A DNA stretch of 64,000 nt, taken from contig JBAYKX010000005.1 in NCBI GenBank assembly GCA_041664345.1, positions 94,010-158,009 of the forward strand. The letters run 5' to 3'. Below, in pieces: positions 24,477 through 33,290 of this stretch (its first letter is position 1; every line of letters starts with the position of its first letter). The notes below the pieces were generated by a model. It was given only the letters and a program-made list of their open reading frames with translations, was not told the origin of the DNA and ran no database searches. Origin of the DNA: GWE2-40-63 sp041664345 (GTDB taxonomy: Bacteria; Bacteroidota; Bacteroidia; Bacteroidales; SZUA-534). The translations under genes were made by a program, and so were the position numbers.

Positions 24477-26183
24477 ATGGCTACTAAATTAAAAAGAAAC
24501 TTTGTTGAAGCCGATATAATAATCGATTCCTATTCCGATATTAAACCTTATTTCGATCAGTTGCTGGAGCGACCTCTTATCTCGTCAAAAACAATTTGGC
24601 AGTGGCTTTTAGATAGAAGTGAACTGGAAAGTATTTTGAACGAGGAGTTAGGTTGGCGCTATATTCGAATGAATTGCAATACCAGCGATGAACATTTAGC
24701 CAAACGTTTCGAAACCTTTGTTTCAGAAATAGAACCACAAATAGCTATTGTTTCGAACCAGCTAGATTCTAAGTTTCTTGCACCGGAAGTGATGAAAATG
24801 GTTGGCAAATCGAAGCTTTTTATTGTAGTACGCGAAATTAAAAAAGAGTTGGAATTATTCCGCGAAGAAAATGTAACCTTAGAAGCAGAACTTCAATTAA
24901 AGGAACAGGAATACGGAGTGATTGCTTCAAAAATGAGTATTCATTATAAGAATGAGGAATTTACACTGCAAAGTGCTGCTAATTTTTTAAAAGAAATAAA
25001 CCCCACTACCCGTGAAGAGATATATCGCTTGATTCAGAATAGAAGAATGCAAGATTCCGAGGTATTCCAAAATCTATTAACTGAACAAATTAAACTACGG
25101 CAAAACATTGCCAAAAATGCAGGATTTATAAACTACCGCGATTACAAATTTAAAGAATTGGGGCGGTTTGATTATACATCGGAACACTGCCAGCGGTTCC
25201 ATAATTCCGTTGCTAAAGTAGTTGTACCATTGGTTGATGAAGTGAATTTAATGCGTAAGCAAAAGCTGAATTTAAAGAATCTGCGACCATGGGATTTGGA
25301 GGTAGATACTGATTTATTGCCTCCTTTAAAACCTTTTGAAAAAGTTGAAGAATTAATTCGAAAAACCGTACTGTGCTTTCGCGATTTAGAACCCGAGTTT
25401 GGAATGTACCTAAACGAAATGCATAAACTGGGATATTTAGACCTTGAAAGCAGGAAAAATAAAGCACCAGGAGGATTTAACTATCCATTGCACGAAAGCA
25501 ATGTGCCTTTTATTTTTATGAATGCCACAGGCAATTTTGATGATGTGGTTACCTTGTTGCATGAAGGCGGTCATGCCATACACGCATATTTGGCAGCCCC
25601 TTTAGAATTAGTGGCTTTTAAAGAAATACCCTCAGAAATTGCCGAATTGGCCTCTATGACTATGGAACTGATTACCATGGATCAATGGCATCACTTTTTT
25701 ACCGATGAACAGGAACTGAAACGAGCCAAACGCAAGCACCTGCAAAGTTTACTGAATACCTTGCCTTCAGTTGCCAAAGTCGATAAATTTCAACATTTTT
25801 TATATGAAAACCCATTCCACACCCCAGAAGAAAGAAATGGTTACTGGATGAAGCTGGAACAGGAATTTGGTAGCCAAGTGGTTGATTTTTCTGATTTGGA
25901 AAATTACCGTGCCAACCAATGGCAGCGTTACTTGCATATTTTTGAAGTTCCTTTTTATTATATTGAATATGGCATTGCCCAATTGGGTGCCATTGCAATA
26001 TGGAAAAACTTTAAACAGGACAAATTAACCACATTGAAACAATTTAAAACCGCACTAAAAATGGGCTACACCTCCCCCATTCCAGATACCTTCAAAGCGG
26101 CTGGAATTAAATTCGATTTTACAGAGGAGTATATCAACGAATTGATGGCCTTTGTGAAAAAGGAGTTGGAGCAGTTACAATAA
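24477..26183 (+). CDS. M3-family oligoendopeptidase
   Basis: The 568-residue protein is a PepF-like M3 metallopeptidase. The zinc motif HEGGH lies at about residues 362-366 (VVTLLHEGGHAIHAYL). The third ligand Glu is in KEIPSEIAELASMTMELI about 25 residues later, and a C-terminal FYYIEYGIAQLGAIAIWKNF holds the Tyr and His-region residues usual in PepF. There is no signal peptide, so it acts on short peptides in the cytosol. Length is normal for the family. It appears monocistronic. Confidence 0.94.
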   Translation: MATKLKRNFVEADIIIDSYSDIKPYFDQLLERPLISSKTIWQWLLDRSELESILNEELGWRYIRMNCNTSDEHLAKRFETFVSEIEPQIAIVSNQLDSKFLAPEVMKMVGKSKLFIVVREIKKELELFREENVTLEAELQLKEQEYGVIASKMSIHYKNEEFTLQSAANFLKEINPTTREEIYRLIQNRRMQDSEVFQNLLTEQIKLRQNIAKNAGFINYRDYKFKELGRFDYTSEHCQRFHNSVAKVVVPLVDEVNLMRKQKLNLKNLRPWDLEVDTDLLPPLKPFEKVEELIRKTVLCFRDLEPEFGMYLNEMHKLGYLDLESRKNKAPGGFNYPLHESNVPFIFMNATGNFDDVVTLLHEGGHAIHAYLAAPLELVAFKEIPSEIAELASMTMELITMDQWHHFFTDEQELKRAKRKHLQSLLNTLPSVAKVDKFQHFLYENPFHTPEERNGYWMKLEQEFGSQVVDFSDLENYRANQWQRYLHIFEVPFYYIEYGIAQLGAIAIWKNFKQDKLTTLKQFKTALKMGYTSPIPDTFKAAGIKFDFTEEYINELMAFVKKELEQLQ

Positions 26184-26448
26184 AATTGGGTTACTGCTAA
26201 AACCTCTGAATTCATAGTTTCTGTTTTACTTTAAAAACAATAAGCAGGGAATATTGCTAGGTAATAAAAACAATTTTTTAGGGGAGGATTGATTTCGGAC
26301 AAGTAATACTTAACCATCACTTTTCTAAAAAGATCCTATCGAAATACTATTTGCGATGGCTTCAATAAAACTAATTACCCCAAAACCAAACACAACAATG
26401 ACATTGTTTGAATGGCTCAATGCTATTGCTACTAACCCTTTAATGATG
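26184..26448. other. Intergenic region with an A/T tract element
   Basis: No gene is seen. At 26262-26284 it contains AAAAACAATTTTTTAGGGG, related to sequences at 27835-27857 and 28294-28321. Confidence 0.4.
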
Positions 26449-27693
26449 TTATCTTTTTAAACAATACAAGTTGCCATTGGTGCTTGTAAAAAGGATGTAG
26501 TCATTGGATATGTATGGGGTGGAAAAGATTCCTCCCAATTTCACCTCTACCTCCAAAAACTCCTCGTTTGAATGGATAATGGAATAAATATCCTCTCTAT
26601 AAGAATCGTCATTATTGAAATACAGGTACCGGTTTTTCTGGTAAGTACCGGTTTCAAAACTCCAGCTTTTTTCTCCTGAATCGAATTGGATGCCATGAAG
26701 TTTCCCGATGGTGGTTCCAAGGTATAGCATGTTTTCACTATAGGCATTGTTGCCAAAAACCAGAAATTCCATGTTTTTCCGCCAGAAGTCTTTTCCAGTT
26801 TCAGGCTCGGCGGCAATAAGCACCCGTTCATCGGCTGAACCAATATATAAAATAGAATCGTGCAGGTTGTTGCTTAATCCCCATCCCTTGGTAAAGGCTT
26901 TATTCCAATGGCAGAAACCCTTTTCCCCGTCAAGGGCATACATATTGTAATCGCGGGCACCAACAATAACCAGGTTCCTATATACCGAAGGAGAACCCTG
27001 AACTTCCCCTTTCGGAAAATACCGATGCCCAACCGTTTTAAATTTCCATACCAGTACTCCGTTTGCTATATCAATTGCATATACATAACCATCGAAGGAA
27101 CTGATAAATATTTTGCTATTACTGATGGCGGGTTTGCAATGTACCACGCTTCCGGTTTGAAACTTCCAGACCAAAGAACCAGTAATGGTGTGAACGGCAT
27201 ACATGTTTCCATCGCCTGAACCAAAATATACAATTTGTTGGTTTACGATGGGAGTTGAATGGAAATAATCGGCAAAATCATACTTCCTTTCGCCGTTGGT
27301 GCCATATTTCCAAAGGACTCTTCCATCCTTTTTATCGAGGGCATACAGAAAGCCATCGCCGCCATTTAAAAACAGTTGACCTTGATTGATACACACATCC
27401 GACCGTATTTCGCCGTTGATGCGAAATTGCCAGACTTCCTTTCCTGAAGTAATATCTACCGCATGTAAAAGGCTATCGAGGCCGCCAAAATAAACAAGGT
27501 TATCGCTTACAATGGGAGAAGCGTAGATGGGTTGCCCTGTTTGAAATATCCATTCTGCTTTTGGTAGTTCTTTATAGTCCAGAACCACCTCCTGAGTTCC
27601 TTGTGCAAAGGAAGAGGTGGCGATGAGGCAACATACGGTAAGTGTATTTATTCGCTTCAGAAAACGAGGGCTTGGTTTTGAATTTATGTTCAT
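26449..27693 (-). CDS. Exported PQQ-type beta-propeller protein
   Basis: I use the ATG at 27693 (414 residues); the frame opens three codons earlier at TTG. A signal peptide ends near TSSFAQG. The body has about seven to eight repeats with the propeller pattern 'AxDxxxGxxxWxF': LLHAVDITSGKEVWQF, LYALDKKDGRVLWKY, MYAVHTITGSLVWKF, VYAIDIANGVLVWKF. Such PQQ-like repeats form propellers as in BamB or quinoprotein dehydrogenases. Catalytic residues of dehydrogenases are not evident, so a binding or scaffold role is more likely. It is periplasmic and monocistronic. Confidence 0.85.
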   Translation of the reverse strand: MNINSKPSPRFLKRINTLTVCCLIATSSFAQGTQEVVLDYKELPKAEWIFQTGQPIYASPIVSDNLVYFGGLDSLLHAVDITSGKEVWQFRINGEIRSDVCINQGQLFLNGGDGFLYALDKKDGRVLWKYGTNGERKYDFADYFHSTPIVNQQIVYFGSGDGNMYAVHTITGSLVWKFQTGSVVHCKPAISNSKIFISSFDGYVYAIDIANGVLVWKFKTVGHRYFPKGEVQGSPSVYRNLVIVGARDYNMYALDGEKGFCHWNKAFTKGWGLSNNLHDSILYIGSADERVLIAAEPETGKDFWRKNMEFLVFGNNAYSENMLYLGTTIGKLHGIQFDSGEKSWSFETGTYQKNRYLYFNNDDSYREDIYSIIHSNEEFLEVEVKLGGIFSTPYISNDYILFTSTNGNLYCLKR

Positions 27694-27834
27694 TGTTTCC
27701 AATTGTCAATAGGTTAAACTAGAATCGATAATATTCCATGATGTTTTTTATTCCATCTATCTTACATATTCCAACAACATTACCCTTAAAAAATGGTTAA
27801 CCCCATATAAACTAAAAGTAGGTAATTAGTTGGG

Positions 27835-27895
27835 AAATAAAAACATTTTTTTGGGGGAAAGTTGGAAGTTGGGAATTGGAAGATTGAATGATAAT
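27835..27895. repeat. A/T tract element joined to a GAAGTTGG tract
   Basis: AAAAACATTTTTTTGGGGG is followed by purine-rich words (GTTGGAAGTTGGGAATTGG). The same order recurs at 28294-28350 with small differences. Confidence 0.5.
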
Positions 27896-27977
27896 GTATG
27901 AAAAGATTCTTTAAAAAAGCTTATCCATTCAAATTGCAAGGAATTGGCCCAAATCTTTTCCGAATTTACAATGAGAA

Positions 27978-28118
27978 TTAGGCTTTCATTTTTTCTGGAT
28001 CTTGACGGGAATCAAAAATATCGGTAATGTAAATATACTCACCAACCACTCTATAAATAATCTTGTAGTGACCTTCCTCTGGAAAATACTTTTCCTGTCC
28101 GAATATCGCGTTCCGATT
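27978..28118 (-). pseudogene. C-terminal remnant of a RelE/ParE-family toxin
   Basis: This frame ends with FPEEGHYKIIYRVVGEYIYI and TDIFDSRQDPEKMKA, the C-terminal strands of a RelE/ParE-type toxin. Only about 40 toxin-like codons remain of the usual ~95. An in-frame stop (28119-28121) precedes it, and the upstream sequence is the antitoxin gene in another frame. No start codon lies in a sensible place. It is best read as a toxin gene whose 5' half was deleted. Confidence 0.7.
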
Positions 28119-28260
28119 TTAGCGCCCTACTTACTAGCTTTTCTTTTAAAACTTCCTCTTTGCGAAGCGTTTCATAAAACTGATCGATAAGACTATCATC
28201 TGCTTGATTCAAATGACTTTGAATAAAATCCCTTTTTTCAACTACATTCATAATTTCCAT
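28051..28260 (-). CDS. Antitoxin-like protein fused out of frame to a toxin remnant
   Basis: The 69-residue protein has a helical N-terminus (VVEKRDFIQSHLNQADDSLI) and continues LKEKLVSRALKSERDIRTGK, as in Bacteroidota antitoxins paired with RelE/ParE toxins. Its last residues (about VFSRGRSLQDYL) are encoded by DNA that, in another frame, encodes the toxin remnant. The natural C-terminus therefore seems to have been replaced by the deletion. It may still be expressed but no longer has a full toxin partner. Confidence 0.6.
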   Translation of the reverse strand: MEIMNVVEKRDFIQSHLNQADDSLIDQFYETLRKEEVLKEKLVSRALKSERDIRTGKVFSRGRSLQDYL

Positions 28261-28293
28261 TTACTTCAAAAATTAAAAGTAGCGAAAGTTAGC

Positions 28294-28350
28294 GGAAATT
28301 AAAAAACATTTTTTTTGGTGGATAGAAGTTGGTGTTGGAAATCAGAAGCA
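28294..28350. repeat. A/T tract element, second joined copy
   Basis: AAAAAACATTTTTTTTGGTGG followed by ATAGAAGTTGGTGTTGG parallels the element at 27835, so the two copies flank the decayed toxin-antitoxin locus. Confidence 0.45.
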
Positions 28351-28464
28351 CATATAATTGCACTAGCTAAAATTATGTTCAAAATATTTTTGTTTCCTTT
28401 ATTTATTATTGCTAATTTGGTCACAGATAAGGATAATTCAGTAATTAGCTCACAAAAAATCCAA

Positions 28465-29097
28465 ATGAATAAGGTAAAAACTACACTTGCAATTCTACTA
28501 ACCAGTTTTTGTTTATTAAAATCAGGTAAAGCGCAAAATGAGGAAGTACCCAAGGAATTGAAAAATGCATTTTCAATATCAACTTACGGTTTATCTTTAA
28601 ATGAAATGTCGGTTAAATACTACAGACTCGTAAATAATAACATTTGGTTAAAAGCTGGATTAATTAATGTTTACGGTAGTTCTCTTAAAAAGGAACCCTC
28701 TTTTGGGTCTTTTATAACAAAAGAAACTACTTTAAGTGCAGGATTAACATTTGGACTTGAGAAGCACAGCGCTTTAACAGACAAATTTAAAATTGTATAT
28801 GGAATGGATATTCAAATGAATTACAAATATTTCAATCAATTTATTGATAATCCAAATTGGCCACCTGAGATGCGAAATAGTATTATTAACGAGTACCGGC
28901 CTGGAATTGGTTTTGTAATAGGTGGATATTACCAATTTAGTACACACTTCTCTTTAGGATTTGAATTTAATCCAACCGTTTCCTATTACTATAAAGATTA
29001 CAGCAGTGCAGATGATGTTAATTCATATACTGTAAGTGGTTTTGAATACTCATTTAAAACTAATAATGCATTGCTAAGTTTAAAATATACTTGGTAA
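28465..29097 (+). CDS. Small outer-membrane beta-barrel protein
   Basis: I chose the ATG at 28465 (210 residues), which gives a clean signal peptide (MNKVKTTLAILLTSFCLLKS, then GKAQ). The open frame extends upstream but runs through repeat sequence. The mature part alternates short amphipathic strands (SVKYYRLVNNNIWLKAGLIN, GIGFVIGGYYQFSTHFSLGF) and ends LLSLKYTW with a terminal aromatic residue, as in outer-membrane barrels with 8-10 strands. I cannot name a family. It is monocistronic and convergent with gltX, 27 bases away. Confidence 0.7.
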   Translation: MNKVKTTLAILLTSFCLLKSGKAQNEEVPKELKNAFSISTYGLSLNEMSVKYYRLVNNNIWLKAGLINVYGSSLKKEPSFGSFITKETTLSAGLTFGLEKHSALTDKFKIVYGMDIQMNYKYFNQFIDNPNWPPEMRNSIINEYRPGIGFVIGGYYQFSTHFSLGFEFNPTVSYYYKDYSSADDVNSYTVSGFEYSFKTNNALLSLKYTW

Positions 29098-29124
29098 AAA
29101 TGAAAAAAAGAAGTTCTATTTAAA

Positions 29125-30645
29125 CTAAATAGTTTTTACCGCCTTTTCAATCCGTTGAACCGTCTCTTTTTTGCCAATAATCTCAATAATCTCAAACAAA
29201 TCGGGGCCTTTGCTGGCACCTACCAAGCACAAACGAAGTGTATTCATGATGGAACCAAAATTCCAAACATGGCTTTCAATATGGGCCGAAACTGCGGCTT
29301 TGACATTTACCGAATTAAAATCAGTCACTTGGGCAATCACCTCTTTAACCGATGTAAGTTGACCTGGTATTTCTTCTTTCCAACGTTTTTTGACGATTTC
29401 CGGATCGTAACTTTCGGGAGCCTGAAAAAAGAACGAACTCTGATCCCAAAACTCTTTCACAAAATTGGCACGTTCCTTAATCAAACCAACAATGCGTTCT
29501 ACCTTTGCCAAGTCAGCATGAATTCCTTTGGCTTCCAAAATTGGAATAAACTGTTGGGCCAGTTCCTGATTGGTTTTCATGAGCATGTACTGATGGTTGA
29601 ACCATTCGGCTTTTTTAGGGTCGAACTTGGAGCCCGATTTGGTTACCCGTTCCAAACTGAACAACTGAATTAGTTCTTCCATGGTGAACAGTTCCTGTTC
29701 GGTGCCGGGGTTCCAGCCCAACAATGCCAATAGGTTAACAAACGCATCGGCAAAATAACCCTCTTCGCGGTAACCAGTAGCAGTTTCGCCTTCTACCGAT
29801 TTCCAGAAAAGCGGAAATACCGGAAAGCCCATTTTATCGCCATCGCGCTTGCTCAGTTTGCCGTTACCGGTTGGTTTAAGCAATAACGGCAAATGCGAGA
29901 ATTGAGGCATGGTTTCCTCCCATCCAAACGATTGATATAGCAACACATGCAGCGGCAACGAGGGTAGCCACTCCTCACCGCGTATCACGTGGCTTATTTC
30001 CATTAAATGGTCGTCAACAATATTGGCCAAGTGGTAGGTTGGCAAACCATCCGATTTGTACAGCACTTTATCGTCGAGGGTATCGGTATTAACGCGTACC
30101 TCACCACGGATGATATCCTGCATCACCACCTCGTGGTTCACTGGCATCTTGAACCGGATAACAAAGGCATCGCTGGCTTTCAGCAGTTTTTCAACTTCAG
30201 CAGCCGAAAGGGTTAATGAGTTTTTCAAATAAATACGTGTGGCGGCATTGTAGGTAAAGGTTTCTTTTTTCTCCTCTGCATCTTTCCGCAAAGCATCGAG
30301 CTCTTCGCCAGTATCAAATGCATAATAGGCGTTTCCGCTTTCAATCAACTGATCCACATATTTTTTATAGATAACCCGTCGTTCCGACTGTCGGTAGGGT
30401 CCGTATTTACCTCCTTCGCGGATGCCTTCGTCAACTTTGATTCCGCACCATTCGAGGCTTTCCATAATGTATTCTTCAGCTCCGGGAACAAAACGGGTTT
30501 GGTCGGTATCTTCAATACGAAGCAAAAAATCGCCGCCATGTTTTTTGGCAAACAAGTAATTGAAAAGGGCAGTGCGCACACCTCCTATATGCAATGGCCC
30601 AGTAGGGCTTGGGGCAAACCGGACACGGATTCTTCTTTCAGTCAT
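29125..30645 (-). CDS. gltX: Glutamyl-tRNA synthetase
   Basis: The 506-residue protein is a class I synthetase. The HIGH-type motif HIGG is at residues 19-22 (FAPSPTGPLHIGGVRTALFN) and the KMSKS-type motif KLSKRDG is near residue 262. VIRGEEWLPSLPLHVLLYQS and WFNHQYM in the anticodon-binding half also fit. It charges tRNA-Glu with glutamate. Whether it also acts on tRNA-Gln cannot be judged here. A TATCTTTG -7 box lies 18 bases upstream, which predicts a short leader. Confidence 0.97.
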   Translation of the reverse strand: MTERRIRVRFAPSPTGPLHIGGVRTALFNYLFAKKHGGDFLLRIEDTDQTRFVPGAEEYIMESLEWCGIKVDEGIREGGKYGPYRQSERRVIYKKYVDQLIESGNAYYAFDTGEELDALRKDAEEKKETFTYNAATRIYLKNSLTLSAAEVEKLLKASDAFVIRFKMPVNHEVVMQDIIRGEVRVNTDTLDDKVLYKSDGLPTYHLANIVDDHLMEISHVIRGEEWLPSLPLHVLLYQSFGWEETMPQFSHLPLLLKPTGNGKLSKRDGDKMGFPVFPLFWKSVEGETATGYREEGYFADAFVNLLALLGWNPGTEQELFTMEELIQLFSLERVTKSGSKFDPKKAEWFNHQYMLMKTNQELAQQFIPILEAKGIHADLAKVERIVGLIKERANFVKEFWDQSSFFFQAPESYDPEIVKKRWKEEIPGQLTSVKEVIAQVTDFNSVNVKAAVSAHIESHVWNFGSIMNTLRLCLVGASKGPDLFEIIEIIGKKETVQRIEKAVKTI

Positions 30646-30662
30646 TTTGGTAAAGTTTTGCG

Positions 30663-30670
30663 CAAAGATA
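30663..30670 (-). promoter_or_regulatory. -7 box of gltX
   Basis: TATCTTTG on the minus strand matches TAnnTTTG. The upstream side passes straight into a low-complexity tract, so no -33 element is apparent. Confidence 0.5.
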
Positions 30671-30675
30671 GTATG

Positions 30676-30880
30676 AATTTAGAGAATAGAAATTAGAGAT
30701 TAGAAAATAGATGTGAGACTTGAGATTTGAGATTTGAGATTTGAGATTTGGGATTTGAGATTTGAGATTTGAGATTAGAATTGCATTTTGCACGTAACTG
30801 GTTGCTAGTTGCTGGTTACTGGTTACTGGTTACTGACTTCGGTCTTCCAACTCCGGTCTTCCGTCTTCGGTCTTCCAGCT
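30676..30880. repeat. Modular low-complexity tract between gltX and the YjbR-like gene
   Basis: Four word types occur in order on the plus strand: TTAGAGATTAGAAAATAG; a heptad array TTTGAGA repeated about eight times (30721-30775); CTGGTTACTGGTTACTGG (30818-30835); and CTTCGGTCTTCCA-type units up to the stop of the minus-strand YjbR gene. It encodes no plausible protein. Confidence 0.85.
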
Positions 30881-30881
30881 T

Positions 30882-31235
30882 CTATAATGCTTCCAGCTCA
30901 GCTCGGAGTTTTTTGGTAAACGACTGAACCACCAAATCATAGCTATGGTCAATCCATTCCTCAATTAGGCGCCGGGGTATGCTTCCATCGATATACACGG
31001 TGTTCCAATGTATTTTACTCATGTGATATCCAGGTCGCACGGCGGGATACTTTTCGCGAAGCTCAATAGCCAATTCGGGATCGCACTTTAAATTGATGGA
31101 TAACTCTCCATCCAAATTAATGAGTGCATACATTTTTCCCATTACTTTCAATACCAAGGTAACGTCATCAAACGGAAAGGTTTCTTCGTTTCCCTTTTTG
31201 GATAAGCAATAAGCGCGTAGATCTTCAATGTTCAT
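30882..31235 (-). CDS. MmcQ/YjbR-family protein
   Basis: The 117-residue protein matches the YjbR/MmcQ fold: LRAYCLSKKGNEETFPFDDV near the start, then KVMGKMYALINLDGELSIN and YHMSKIHWNTVYIDGSIP. The family has a CyaY-like fold and may bind DNA, but the cellular role is unknown. The gene ends inside the low-complexity tract. Its last residues (LRAELEAL) are encoded where the CTTCC-type words begin, so the C-terminus may vary among relatives. A -7 box is at 31254. Confidence 0.88.
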   Translation of the reverse strand: MNIEDLRAYCLSKKGNEETFPFDDVTLVLKVMGKMYALINLDGELSINLKCDPELAIELREKYPAVRPGYHMSKIHWNTVYIDGSIPRRLIEEWIDHSYDLVVQSFTKKLRAELEAL

Positions 31236-31253
31236 GACTAATTATTTTGCATC

Positions 31254-31261
31254 CAAAGATA
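31254..31261 (-). promoter_or_regulatory. -7 box of the YjbR-like gene
   Basis: TATCTTTG on the minus strand, 19 bases before the ATG. Confidence 0.5.
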
Positions 31262-31418
31262 AAATAAGTGAAGGTAGAATTCAAGTACTAACAATAAAAA
31301 TGTAGGAGGAATTGGAAGAAACGATTGTATTTTTTTTTAATTGGAAACAACTGCGTTATCATTTCATTCATGCATAATTTAAGCTTTTTTGCTACCTTTT
31401 TGTTGTGTTGAAAGTTTA

Positions 31419-31426
31419 TACCTTTG
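31419..31426 (+). promoter_or_regulatory. -7 box upstream of the amidohydrolase
   Basis: TACCTTTG with TTTTTG about 16 bases upstream (31397-31402). The start codon is 73 bases downstream, leaving a moderate leader. Confidence 0.45.
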
Positions 31427-31498
31427 CTCACGAATTAATCAATTCATTATTGTCGGCCATTTTGCTGACTTGATTTAGAGCCAACAACATCTTAAACT

Positions 31499-33145
31499 AT
31501 GAACCGGATTTGTTTTCTTTTACTATTTATACTAAGCATTACTGTGACCTCCTGCGATTTTAGACAAAAAGCGGATTTAATTATTAAGAACGCTAAAATT
31601 TATACGGTAGATAAAAACTTTACCGTGGTTCAAGGGTTGGCTGTTATGGATGGAAAATTTGTAGCTATAGGTCCTGATGCCACTATTAATGCCCAATTTT
31701 ACAGTGAAAATGTACTCGATTTAAAAGGCAAGTATATTTACCCAGGATTTATCGATGCGCATTGCCATTTTTATGGATACAGCGAAACCCTTTCTCAGGT
31801 TAATTTGCAGGAAGCCAAGTCATTTACCGAAGTGGTGGAACGTGCTAAAAAGCACCATCGGGAATATAATAGTGCATGGGTAACCGGCCGAGGTTGGGAC
31901 CAAAACTTATGGCAGCCAAAAGATTTTCCGACCAATCAACTTTTAAATGAAGCCTTTCCCGATACTCCTGTTTTACTTCGGCGAATTGACGGCCATGCTG
32001 CTATTGCCAACCAAGTGGCCCTGAAAATAGCCGGCATTAATGAAAGTACCCAAGTTAAAGGAGGAAAAATACTTTTGAAAGATGGAAAACCCACTGGATT
32101 ATTAATAGATAATGCCGTTGATTTGGTTTTACCATTTATTCCTAAACCTACCCAACAGGAACTAATTGCTGGATTGCTGAAAGCACAACAGAACTGTTTT
32201 TCGGTGGGATTGACCTCGGTTGGAGATGCCGGCCTTGAAAAACCGGAAATACTTTTGATTGATAGCCTGCAAAAACAGCAACAGCTTACCTTGCGTATTT
32301 ATGCCATGCTTAACTCAAATACTGAGAATTTGGATTACTTTCTGAAAAACGGATTTTACCAAACCCCTTACCTCAACATCCGTTCCTTAAAACTTTATGC
32401 CGATGGGGCATTGGGTTCCAGGGGCGCTTGCCTTTTAAAACCTTATAGCGATGACCCAACCAATTCAGGCCTGTTATTGCAGAATGCGGATAGCTTAACG
32501 GCATTGTGCCAATTGGCTTACGAATACAATTACCAGGTAAATGCGCATTGCATTGGTGATTCGGCCAACCGGCTGATGTTATCCATTTATGGCTCAATAC
32601 TAAAAGGAAAAAACGATTACCGCTGGCGCATTGAACATGGCCAAGTGGTAAATCCCTCCGATTTGAAAACCTTCAAGCAGTTTAGCGTAATACCGAGCAT
32701 ACAAACCACCCATTGTACATCCGATATGGCTTGGGCAGAGGCAAGGCTGGGTATTGAACGGGTGCAACACGCATATTCCTGGCAAGATTTATTAAAGCAA
32801 AACGATTGGCTGATTAACGGTTCCGACTTTCCAATTGAAGATATTAACCCATTATTTGGCTTTTATGCTGCTGTTACCCGCATGGATCAAGAGGGAATGC
32901 CCGTTAGTGGTTATTTCCCTAAACAACAGCTTTCGCGGATGCAAGCCCTGAAGGCTATGACCATTTGGGCTGCTATGGGTCAATTTGAGGAAAACGAAAA
33001 AGGCAGCATTGAAAAAAGCAAAATGGCCGATTTTGTGGTGCTATCGCAAGATTTGCTTTCGGCTCCCGCAAAGGATTTGTACAAAATAAAAATTGAACAG
33101 ACATACCTAGGTGGACGAAAGGTTTACGATTTGTTTGGAAACTAG
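31499..33145 (+). CDS. YtcJ-type metal-dependent amidohydrolase, lipoprotein
   Basis: The 548-residue protein has a lipoprotein signal (MNRICFLLLFILSITVTSC, lipobox Cys at 19). The amidohydrolase barrel carries DAHCHFYGYS near residue 86, VNAHCIGDSANRLML, WRIEHGQVV and NGSDFPIEDINPLFGFYAAV, giving the His/Asp metal ligands of the YtcJ/LAF3 group. It should hydrolyse an amide, N-formyl or similar bond in an unknown substrate. Because of its lipid anchor it would act in the periplasm or at the outer membrane. The stop is followed directly by a tract starting ATGTTAGAGTTTAGAGG. Confidence 0.92.
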   Translation: MNRICFLLLFILSITVTSCDFRQKADLIIKNAKIYTVDKNFTVVQGLAVMDGKFVAIGPDATINAQFYSENVLDLKGKYIYPGFIDAHCHFYGYSETLSQVNLQEAKSFTEVVERAKKHHREYNSAWVTGRGWDQNLWQPKDFPTNQLLNEAFPDTPVLLRRIDGHAAIANQVALKIAGINESTQVKGGKILLKDGKPTGLLIDNAVDLVLPFIPKPTQQELIAGLLKAQQNCFSVGLTSVGDAGLEKPEILLIDSLQKQQQLTLRIYAMLNSNTENLDYFLKNGFYQTPYLNIRSLKLYADGALGSRGACLLKPYSDDPTNSGLLLQNADSLTALCQLAYEYNYQVNAHCIGDSANRLMLSIYGSILKGKNDYRWRIEHGQVVNPSDLKTFKQFSVIPSIQTTHCTSDMAWAEARLGIERVQHAYSWQDLLKQNDWLINGSDFPIEDINPLFGFYAAVTRMDQEGMPVSGYFPKQQLSRMQALKAMTIWAAMGQFEENEKGSIEKSKMADFVVLSQDLLSAPAKDLYKIKIEQTYLGGRKVYDLFGN

Positions 33146-33290
33146 ATGTTAGAGTTTAGAGGATAGAAATTAGAATTATATTTTGTTGGTAACTGGTTGC
33201 TGGATTCTGGTTACTGGTAATTCTCTTCGGTCTTCCATCTTTGGTCTTCCATCTTCGGTCTTCTAACTTCCATCTTCGGTCTTCCAACTT
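33146..33290. repeat. Modular low-complexity tract between amidohydrolase and helicase genes
   Basis: The order is the same as at 30676: TTAGAGTTTAGAGGATAG, then GGTAACTGGTTGCTGG and GGTTACTGG, then repeated CTTCGGTCTTCCATC units. It fills the whole 145-base gap between two convergent stop codons. Confidence 0.85.

Noticed and set aside
28315..28464. A 50-codon N-terminal extension of the barrel protein
   Set aside because: It is encoded by repeat sequence, and the internal ATG at 28465 starts a clean signal peptide.
29155..29673. A 172-codon open frame on the plus strand
   Set aside because: It is antisense to gltX, with no signal, domain or promoter. It is a shadow of the real gene.
30721..30775. 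A possible CRISPR array
   Set aside because: The units are 7 bases with no spacers between them, and no cas genes are in the window.
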